NCBI GenBank assembly: GCA_019358855.1
Contig: JAHHII010000020.1
Span: 1 to 59,898, forward strand
Source of the DNA: Timaviella obliquedivisa GSE-PSE-MK23-08B
GTDB lineage: Bacteria; Cyanobacteriota; Cyanobacteriia; Elainellales; Elainellaceae
Direction of reading: 5' to 3'
DNA length: 59,898 nt
Shown: positions 54,039 through 59,898 of the stretch, piece by piece
How positions within the stretch are numbered: the stretch's first letter is position 1
Layout: each line of letters opens with the position of its first letter
Position numbers and translations under genes: made by a program
Notes under the pieces: model-generated
Databases searched by the model: none
What the model was told of the DNA's origin: nothing
What the model saw: only the letters and a program-made list of their open reading frames with translations

Positions 54039-54485
54039 ATGCATCACGCCTCTATTCGCACTGCTGATATTCATCGGGCGATCGCTTTCTACGAGCAACT
54101 CGGATTTCAAATCCAAGAACGATTTACCGCAGGCATTACTCTTGCCTGCTGGATGGAAGGTATGGGTGGACGCATTGAGCTAGTTCAGGTGCCCCAGCCT
54201 CGCCCAGCCGTCGATGCCTTTGCAGACGAACACTACACAGGGTACTATCATCTTTCCTTTGACCTGACCCCTGTCATAACCGACCTCTCGGAGTGGTTAG
54301 CAGAATTACAGCAAAGATTTGAGGTTGCTGCTGTTGCAGGTCAAGTACAGCCCTTAAAAGTACTACTGCCCCCGACCCAACAGCAGATAGGAACCCATAT
54401 TTACGAAGTGACCTTTGTTGCCGATGCCGATGAACTACCGCTGGAGTTTATCAGAATGATGATTAATCCTAATGAAAGCCGTTAA
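54039..54485 (+). CDS. Glyoxalase/VOC family protein
   Basis: A 148-residue vicinal-oxygen-chelate protein. HHASIRTADIHRAIAFYEQLGF opens the fold with a metal-binding His, GRIELVQVP gives the first Glu, YYHLSFDL the second His and LPLEFIRMM the last Glu. Metal-dependent lyase, dioxygenase or isomerase activity is possible; the substrate is unknown. Confidence 0.83.
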   Translation: MHHASIRTADIHRAIAFYEQLGFQIQERFTAGITLACWMEGMGGRIELVQVPQPRPAVDAFADEHYTGYYHLSFDLTPVITDLSEWLAELQQRFEVAAVAGQVQPLKVLLPPTQQQIGTHIYEVTFVADADELPLEFIRMMINPNESR

Positions 54486-54577
54486 CATAATGTGTAGAAG
54501 CTTTGCAGTTCTTGTAATGCATAAGCTAAATTTGGAATTACATTGCTTTATATCCTTAACTCGTCAAAAATTGTCTT

Positions 54578-54766
54578 ATGGAACCTGGTAGTACATCCGC
54601 TGATATCGCTGCTAAGCAAAATTCCCAAAAGCTAGCAAACGTTATCGGCACGCTGATTGCGCTATTAACCTTGGCTGTGCCCTTGCTGGCGATCGTTCAC
54701 TATTCGTCAGGCAGCAGAGGAAATTGGCAAGCACCCGCTCAGCTTTCTCCCATTTCTCAAGAATAG
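54578..54766 (+). CDS. Small single-pass membrane protein, unknown
   Basis: A 62-residue protein with one transmembrane helix (VIGTLIALLTLAVPLLAIVHY) and short hydrophilic ends. It starts at ATG 54578 with no strong ribosome binding site. It resembles the many small cyanobacterial membrane proteins, but I recognise no family. Confidence 0.5.
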   Translation: MEPGSTSADIAAKQNSQKLANVIGTLIALLTLAVPLLAIVHYSSGSRGNWQAPAQLSPISQE

Positions 54767-54901
54767 GCAAGCTTCGGCTTAAGGCTACGAAAAGTTTCTG
54801 CTTCCTTACTGAAGCCGCCATTTTTATTGCTCCCTTCTTCCCGTAGAATGATCCGGGGAGCAGTCTTTGCTGTGACCTAGTTGTTGATTTGGAGAAACGC
54901 T

Positions 54902-55414
54902 GTGGATTTATCGCTTATTCCCCCTCAGCCCAAGCCCGGAATTTTGAATGTGATCATTGAAATTCCGGCGGGGAGCAAAAATAAATATGAATTTGATAAA
55001 GAGTTAAATGCCTTCACGCTCGATCGGGTGCTCTCCTCATCTGTACAGTATCCCCTCGACTATGGATTCATTCCTAATACGTTAGGGGATGATGGCGATC
55101 CGCTAGACGGCATGGTGATGATGGATGAGCCAACTTTCCCCGGTTGCATTATTGCAGCTCGACCCATTGGCATGTTGGAAATGGTAGATGGGGGCGATCG
55201 CGATGAAAAAATTCTGTGTGTGCCCGACAAAGATCCCCGTTACGCCCACGTCAAGTCGCTCAAAGACGTTGCGCCGCATCGGTTAGAGGAAGTGGCTGAG
55301 TTTTTTAGGTCTTATAAAAACTTAGAAAAGAAGGTAACTGAAATCCTAGGCTGGAAAGATGTAGATCAAGTTGCTGCCCTAGTAGATCTCTGCATTAAGG
55401 CAGCATCCAAATAA
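54902..55414 (+). CDS. ppa: Inorganic pyrophosphatase
   Basis: A 170-residue family I soluble pyrophosphatase, pulling biosynthetic reactions by hydrolysing PPi. [46 protein letters not shown] (the DGDPLD metal site), and [17 protein letters not shown] are all present. The frame opens upstream at 54881, but the GTG at 54902 after GGAG (7-nt spacing) starts the conserved [13 protein letters not shown]. Confidence 0.95.
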   Translation: MDLSLIPPQPKPGILNVIIEIPAGSKNKYEFDKELNAFTLDRVLSSSVQYPLDYGFIPNTLGDDGDPLDGMVMMDEPTFPGCIIAARPIGMLEMVDGGDRDEKILCVPDKDPRYAHVKSLKDVAPHRLEEVAEFFRSYKNLEKKVTEILGWKDVDQVAALVDLCIKAASK

Positions 55415-55563
55415 GCGCTAAGATATTTATAAAGGGGCTTGTAGAATCTATTTTCTATAGGTCTCTTTTTTCAGAGCTAGGAGGGCTTTCCCCAAGGCAG
55501 GCATCTCCTCACAACTGAGATGAGCAAAGTTTTGGAGGAGTTGAGAAGGCGATCGCGTTAAGC

Positions 55564-55959
55564 ATGACTAAAATTTTTGGCATGATTGAAATTCTTGAAA
55601 CTCAGATTGAAAGCATCGAAGAACGACTGAGGCAGGCAATGCTTGCTTCTAATGTCAGCGTCTTGGATGAATTACTAGCCCCCGAAATTATCATCACCAG
55701 TCATCTTGGAGAATTATTAAAAAAACAAGATGATCTAGCTGCCCATGAATTTGGACTGATTAGGATACACGAGTTAAAACCTTCTGAGCAGCAGATTCAA
55801 ATATATGGAGCAATGGCGATCGTTTCAGTCCGAATGCAATTGTCTGGTAGTTACAATGCCAGTCCTGCAAACGGAGACTTTCGTTTCACAAGAGTTTGGG
55901 CTGTCTCTCCAAGCGGAGCTTTGCATATTGTCGCTGCACACATAGGTCTGGTAGTTTAA
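55564..55959 (+). CDS. NTF2-like protein (DUF4440 type)
   Basis: A 131-residue protein with the SnoaL/DUF4440 NTF2-like fold: an N-terminal helix (ETQIESIEERLRQAMLASNVSVLDELLAPEIIITS) and C-terminal strands ending FRFTRVWAVSPSGALHIVAAHIG. Such proteins bind small ligands or act as isomerases; the ligand is unknown. It precedes the GNAT gene by 35 bp. Confidence 0.75.
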   Translation: MTKIFGMIEILETQIESIEERLRQAMLASNVSVLDELLAPEIIITSHLGELLKKQDDLAAHEFGLIRIHELKPSEQQIQIYGAMAIVSVRMQLSGSYNASPANGDFRFTRVWAVSPSGALHIVAAHIGLVV

Positions 55960-55994
55960 TCGAGAAAAATGCTGACGCGATCGCAAATTGATCA

Positions 55995-56504
55995 ATGAAA
56001 GTTCGACCTGCCACGCCTAGTGATGTGCCTCTGATTTTCTCATTTATCCAAAAAAAATCAGAATTTGACCGAAACATCGGTGCATTTTCTGGTGTACTAC
56101 AAGTGTCTGAAGACAAAATACGCAGAACACTTTTCGGAGCTATTCCTTTTTCTTTCGTTTTGTTTGCAGAGTTTTCAGCGCATGAGATCGGCTTTGCGCT
56201 ATATGGATTCCGATACTCGTCATTTGTAGGGCAGCCCAGCATTTGGCTGGATGATCTATACGTGGACAGCGAAATGAGAAGTAAAGGTGCAGGAGCCGCA
56301 TTAATGGCTCGGTTAGCTCAAATTGCGCAGGAAAATGAATGTACCTACCTTGCTTGGAATGCTGATGCTCGAAATGCCTCTGGAATTCGCTTTTACAAGC
56401 GGTTGGGTGCAGAAATTACGGAGCAGCATGGCAACCGATGTTTTTTAAGATGGATTCCGTGGGCAGATGTGCAGCCTATGTCTGAGGTAGGCACAAGTTA
56501 TTAG
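55995..56504 (+). CDS. GNAT family N-acetyltransferase
   Basis: A 169-residue acetyl-CoA-dependent acyltransferase. VRPATPSDVPLIFSFIQ, IGFALYGFRYSSFVG, LDDLYVDSEMRSKGAGAALMARLAQIA (motif A, acetyl-CoA loop) and YLAWNADARNASGIRFYKRLGAEI are typical. The pattern resembles spermidine/diamine or thialysine acetyltransferases. Substrate not assignable. Confidence 0.87.
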   Translation: MKVRPATPSDVPLIFSFIQKKSEFDRNIGAFSGVLQVSEDKIRRTLFGAIPFSFVLFAEFSAHEIGFALYGFRYSSFVGQPSIWLDDLYVDSEMRSKGAGAALMARLAQIAQENECTYLAWNADARNASGIRFYKRLGAEITEQHGNRCFLRWIPWADVQPMSEVGTSY

Positions 56505-56567
56505 GTTGATCATTTTGGTATCTCAAAGCGATCGCACCCTAACCGTAGCGCGTTAATCACCTATCAC

Positions 56568-56963
56568 TCACCGCTTCCGCCGCCGCCGCACTCTGCTCCC
56601 ATCCACCGGAAACCCCGCGATCGGAATCACCTGATATTTTCGCTCTTCTTCTCGCTGCTTCACTTCGGTATAGTCCAACCAATAAATGCAGTCTACCGGG
56701 CAAGTATCGATCGCCTCTTGCACCACGTCTTCCGAGTCCCCATCTTGGCGCACCACGCGCGATCGCCCATAATCTGGCTCAATGTAAAAGGTATTACGGG
56801 CAACATGAGCACAGTGTTTACAGCCAATACAAATCACCTCATCAACGTACACGCCCCGTTGCCGTGCCGTGCCGCCTAGCTCCGGCTCTAAACCCGTACG
56901 TTCTGGCGCGTCTCGCAATTGGCCGCCTAGTTCTGGCTCAAAACCACCGTGCAAATCGCTCAT
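56568..56963 (-). CDS. Ferredoxin-like [4Fe-4S] protein of the DUF1257 cluster
   Basis: A 131-residue protein. A ~40-residue N-terminal extension has two PELGG repeats; the ferredoxin core has CIGCKHCAH (CxxCxxC) and a distal CPVDC, enough for one [4Fe-4S] cluster, with a J-domain-like insert of bacterial type (YIEPDYGRSRVVRQ). The tail is Arg-rich (SRVRRRRKR). The frame reaches 57020, but the ATG at 56963 is the start. It lies downstream of DUF1257 and DUF2997 genes on the same strand, a cyanobacterial grouping of unknown process. Confidence 0.88.
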   Translation of the reverse strand: MSDLHGGFEPELGGQLRDAPERTGLEPELGGTARQRGVYVDEVICIGCKHCAHVARNTFYIEPDYGRSRVVRQDGDSEDVVQEAIDTCPVDCIYWLDYTEVKQREEERKYQVIPIAGFPVDGSRVRRRRKR

Positions 56964-57071
56964 AGCGTCTTCTCTATAATTAGGATGCAAGTTTTGGAAA
57001 CAAAGGAGGGTTGAGAGCAAGCCCCCATCCCTCCTAATCCAAACTTTTCTAGATGACGAAAGACTTTAAGC

Positions 57072-57458
57072 CTAAGCGCTCCAGCGTTGCAGCACTAAGC
57101 GAATTGAGCCATCTTGCTGCTGCTGTTGCTCTGATAGCTGAAACCCTTGCCGGGTCGTTTCTTCTACAACCGTGTGGTAGGCGTAGCGCTGAGTCACTTT
57201 GTTTAAGAAGCCTTGGACGGTTAGCGGCTGCTGCCAGTATTGTAGATCAGCAACTAGCTCATATTCCTGACCATTCCAGCTAAACCCGACATCGTAACCA
57301 TTGTCTTGCTCAATGGTGACTTCTGCCGTACGGGTTTGTCCTCGATAACCTTTAACAGGTTGATCGCCTGCTTTCCAATCAACCCCAACATCAGTTAAAG
57401 CAGCTTTTAAAGAAGAGAGATCACGAATCTGAGTTTTAATTTGGCTAAAGTGTGACAT
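57072..57458 (-). CDS. ycf35: Ycf35-like protein (DUF1257)
   Basis: A 128-residue protein. MSHFSQIKTQIRDLSSLKAAL, YDVGFSWNGQEYELVADLQYW and QRYAYHTVVEETTRQGF are the DUF1257/Ycf35 signature, shared by cyanobacteria and red-lineage plastids. It has no catalytic motif, and its function is unknown. It sits between the ferredoxin-like and DUF2997 genes and is probably co-transcribed with them. Confidence 0.92.
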   Translation of the reverse strand: MSHFSQIKTQIRDLSSLKAALTDVGVDWKAGDQPVKGYRGQTRTAEVTIEQDNGYDVGFSWNGQEYELVADLQYWQQPLTVQGFLNKVTQRYAYHTVVEETTRQGFQLSEQQQQQDGSIRLVLQRWSA

Positions 57459-57506
57459 GGCGAGGAGTGTGATAAACGAAGGGGAACAAAAATTGAACTT
57501 AAAACA

Positions 57507-57713
57507 CTACCACTCGCTGTGGTTCTGAGTCATGACCGACGCAGACTGTTGCAGCACCTGAGCAAAATACTCAGAAGTGGTTTCTTGATTTAATACCCGA
57601 CCTAACTTAGCTTCGATCGCCGCTGTGACTTCAGCACAGGACGCGCCTGTAATACCCGTAACTTTTTCTTGAACTCGACCATCGGGATAGATGATGAACT
57701 CTAAGGTTTCCAT
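57507..57713 (-). CDS. DUF2997 family protein
   Basis: A 68-residue protein: METLEFIIYPDGRVQEKVTGITGASCAEVTAAIE is the DUF2997 signature (IxPDGxVxxxVxGxxGxxC), with a conserved Cys. First gene of the DUF2997-DUF1257-ferredoxin operon. The conserved Cys and the neighbouring ferredoxin hint at a redox or metal process, which is only inference. Confidence 0.9.
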   Translation of the reverse strand: METLEFIIYPDGRVQEKVTGITGASCAEVTAAIEAKLGRVLNQETTSEYFAQVLQQSASVMTQNHSEW

Positions 57714-58031
57714 CTTTTACGACCAGCTTTTTGGGGCTATGAAACATGTCGGTTCACTAGACCAAACTCTTCAAACTCGCGATCGCATTAAGTTTTATTA
57801 ACAAAATGCATCATTTCGAGTTAAAGCATGTTGATTGTTTGCACAAAAGTGAGCCGTTGCTTGGGTTATTAAGATAGTTTCCCTTAACTTTCTAATGCAG
57901 TCAAGGAGAATTGCAGCGAGAGCAAAAGTCTAAACTCTACGGTGCCACTAGATTTTCTAACCCCCTACGTTCTTGAATGCGTTAGGGTATCGGTAGTCTT
58001 TTCATCCACATCCAAGCAATATCAACGGTTC
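57714..58031. promoter_or_regulatory. Divergent promoter region between DUF2997 and the ABC exporter
   Basis: A 318-bp gap that must serve both operons. An AAGGAGAATTG sequence at about 57903-57913 resembles a ribosome binding site and precedes a 21-codon frame, probably by chance. No terminator or repeat is seen. Confidence 0.4.
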
Positions 58032-58964
58032 ATGAGCATTTTAGAAGCCCATCATCTTCACAAAAATTATCGTTTAAAAGGAAAAGTACTGGCAGCAGTT
58101 CAAGACGTTTCATTGAAGATTGAGGGAAATGAGGTTTTAGCTTTTTTGGGAGCCAATGGAGCGGGAAAAACGACCACCATTAAAATGATTGCAGGTTTGA
58201 TATTGCCCGATCAAGGCTCGGTCAGGATTGGTGGACGAGATCCGCACCGTGATCCCTGGGCGTTGCGATCGCTGGGTGCCGTTTTAGAAGGAACCCGCAA
58301 CACATACTGGCGGCTGACTCCTGAAGAAAATCTGGAATATTTTGGCGTACTACGGGGATTAAAGCGAGCAGTAGCACGACGCAGAACTTTAGAATTGCTC
58401 GATCGCTTTGAGTTAACTCACAAACGCCGGGAAATGGTACAAACCCTGTCTCGCGGAATGCAGCAAAAACTGGCGATCGCCGTCGCTCTCATCCATGATC
58501 CTCAGCTTTTACTATTAGATGAACCGACCTTAGGGCTAGATGTAGAAGCAACCGAGAACGTTAAAAACATCATCCGGGAGGTGGCAGCCGAAGGTCGGGC
58601 AATCCTGCTCACCACCCATCAACTTGATATTGCCGAAGAATTATCCGATCGGGTCGCCATTATTCAGAATGGGGCGATCGCCATTGAACAGCCTACGGCT
58701 AACCTGATTCGTCAATTCTCTGGAACTGCCTACACCATTGAGCTTGCTTGTAGCTTGGATGGCGATCGCATCAGTAAAGTTGAGGCTTTGGGCGGCGTGG
58801 TTAAGGGCAATAAAATTTACATTCGAGAGCCAGAAGTAGTTTACGACGTGCTAGATATTCTCAAGCCTTTACCTTTAGTCAAAGTTGAACAAGATCAGGC
58901 AAGTTTGACAGAAATTTTTCTACAAGTGATCCAAAAAGTTAAAAACCCATCAGCGCCCCTCTAA
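58032..58964 (+). CDS. ABC transporter ATP-binding protein (ABC-2 exporter type)
   Basis: About 310 residues. Walker A LGANGAGKTTTIKMIAG, signature LSRGMQQKLAIAVAL, Walker B LLLLDEPTLGLDVE and the switch His in LLTTHQ are complete. The C-terminal ~80 residues are the extension found in DrrA/CcmA-type exporters. The frame opens at GTG 57942, but homology starts at the ATG at 58032 (MSILEAHHLHKNY). The permease starts 6 bp after it ends. Cargo unknown. Confidence 0.93.
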   Translation: MSILEAHHLHKNYRLKGKVLAAVQDVSLKIEGNEVLAFLGANGAGKTTTIKMIAGLILPDQGSVRIGGRDPHRDPWALRSLGAVLEGTRNTYWRLTPEENLEYFGVLRGLKRAVARRRTLELLDRFELTHKRREMVQTLSRGMQQKLAIAVALIHDPQLLLLDEPTLGLDVEATENVKNIIREVAAEGRAILLTTHQLDIAEELSDRVAIIQNGAIAIEQPTANLIRQFSGTAYTIELACSLDGDRISKVEALGGVVKGNKIYIREPEVVYDVLDILKPLPLVKVEQDQASLTEIFLQVIQKVKNPSAPL

Positions 58965-58970
58965 TGCACC

Positions 58971-59744
58971 ATGCTTGATCTTTTCTTGGCAGAGCTTAAG
59001 CGGAGTTGGATTATCCTCAGCCGCTACGCAACCGAAACCATCGGGGGCATTATTGCGACCACCTTTGTATTTTATGGATTATTCCTTAGCAGCCGCTACA
59101 TTGCAGGGCCCGGAATAGCATTAGGCGATCGCCTCGATTCAGTCATTGTCGGCTACATCCTCTGGACGTTGATGTTATTCATCATGGGAGATGTGGCAGG
59201 CGGGTTGCAGGACGAGGCACGTACTGGCACCTTGGAGCAAATGTTTCTTACGCCCTATGGGGCTGCCAGAGTATTTGTGATCCGGGCGATCGGCAGCCTC
59301 AGCATTCAACTCACCCTCAACGTTGTCATTGTCGTGGCAATCATACTGATCACAGGCAGCAAGCTAGAATTTCCGCCTGCTTTAGTGCCCCCGTTCATTA
59401 CAGCGCTGCTAGGAGCCTATGGCTTAGCCTTTACTGTTGGGTCGCTTACCCTCGTATTCAAGCAAGTGCGACAGGTGCAAAGCATTCTACAATTTGGGCT
59501 ACTGCTGCTGCTGGCGGCTCCTACCGAAACTTGGACAGGCTCATTGCAGCTTGTAGGCTGGCTAATGCCCATTGCGCCAGGGGCAGGTCTGCTGCGAGAT
59601 GTCATGGCTCGGGGGCTAGAGCTAGATGGAATGAGAATGGCGATCGCATCTCTTAATGGACTGTTTTATTTTACGATGGGCGTTCTTTTGTTTGGTTGGG
59701 CAGAACGACTCACTAAGCGCCAAGGTAGACTAGGGGGATACTGA
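58971..59744 (+). CDS. ABC-2 type transporter permease
   Basis: A 257-residue protein with six transmembrane helices (for example GGIIATTFVFYGLFLSS, VIVGYILWTLMLFIMGDVAGG, LLGAYGLAFTVGSLTLVF). The DEARTGTLEQMFLTPYG segment is the conserved ABC-2 coupling region. It pairs with the ATPase just upstream as a half-size exporter of lipid, drug or polysaccharide; the cargo cannot be inferred. Confidence 0.9.
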   Translation: MLDLFLAELKRSWIILSRYATETIGGIIATTFVFYGLFLSSRYIAGPGIALGDRLDSVIVGYILWTLMLFIMGDVAGGLQDEARTGTLEQMFLTPYGAARVFVIRAIGSLSIQLTLNVVIVVAIILITGSKLEFPPALVPPFITALLGAYGLAFTVGSLTLVFKQVRQVQSILQFGLLLLLAAPTETWTGSLQLVGWLMPIAPGAGLLRDVMARGLELDGMRMAIASLNGLFYFTMGVLLFGWAERLTKRQGRLGGY

Positions 59745-59788
59745 ATCTTGAACTTTAGGAGAAACTACTGAGATAAGCTACTCAACAT

Positions 59789-59898
59789 TTAACTTGCAAG
59801 TAGCCCATTTCCTTTGTTCTTCACTTTTCGTTGCCACTTAATCTTTAGTTCTCCTTGATTCAGGAGGCGATCCAGTAGCTCTCTCAATTCTTCCACCG
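59789..59898 (-). CDS. Possible C-terminal fragment of a gene running off the right edge
   Basis: On the minus strand the last 110 bp read as an uninterrupted frame ending at a TAA (59791-59789). Its translation is amphipathic and basic (VEELRELLDRLLNQGELKI...), more protein-like than the other frames. The start is outside the window. Too short to identify. Confidence 0.35.
   Translation of the reverse strand, partial: VEELRELLDRLLNQGELKIKWQRKVKNKGNGLLAS

Overview
The window looks like chromosomal DNA of a cyanobacterium, probably a filamentous Leptolyngbya-like lineage (the lineage is inference). It is dense with the HIP1 palindrome GCGATCGC. It encodes cyanobacterial or plastid-type proteins: PsbY, Ycf20, Ycf35 (DUF1257), the carotenoid desaturase CrtD, a MenG/UbiE methyltransferase, a fused PanC-CMK, lumenal pentapeptide proteins and a TIGR02652-like protein. 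About 65 protein genes lie on both strands in short operons. I see no rRNA, tRNA, CRISPR array, prophage or intact insertion sequence.

Layout. 0.3-4 kb: XPB-like helicase, Uma2 nuclease-fold protein, PanC-CMK. 4-10.7 kb: envelope functions (SGNH esterase, lumenal pentapeptide protein, LCP transferase, mannose-1-phosphate guanylyltransferase, degenerate receiver, NodB deacetylase, CPBP protease). 10.8-16.5 kb: Lgt, a tandem pair of probable small RNAs on the minus strand, CobM, CrtD, CutA, two membrane proteins, an RRM protein. 16.6-20.5 kb: ATP-grasp ligase followed by two alpha/beta hydrolases and a small membrane protein. 21-27 kb: FAD oxidase, second Uma2, RsmD-HisH, esterase, GT4. 27.9-32.6 kb: NusB-FtsY, GT39 transferase. 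32.7-39.5 kb: Ycf20, glycerate kinase, ComFB, KDPG aldolase, DICT-type histidine kinase, SerRS, SDR. 39.6-45.2 kb: large pentapeptide protein, DUF4926 protein, RecQ, Gnd. 45.4-52 kb: receiver-GAF regulator, MenG, DUF445, Vat-like acetyltransferase, P-type ATPase. 52-59.9 kb: a MITE-like element, psbY (a 39-codon gene), gamma carbonic anhydrase-like protein, small metabolic genes, Ppa, the ferredoxin/DUF1257/DUF2997 trio and an ABC-2 exporter.

Most of the window is housekeeping. The least ordinary signals are: (1) two diverged copies of a roughly 100-nt element between lgt and cobM, each ending in a minus-strand intrinsic terminator, best read as tandem sRNA genes; (2) a 153-bp MITE-like element lying between psbY and its probable terminator; (3) a histidine kinase whose H-box has Gln in place of the phospho-accepting His; (4) a receiver domain without its Asp, next to a deacetylase; (5) a pentapeptide protein carrying a coiled-coil and what looks like a recurrent cyanobacterial C-terminal module; (6) an ATP-grasp/hydrolase cluster of unknown chemistry. 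No complete new multi-gene system can be demonstrated from sequence alone.
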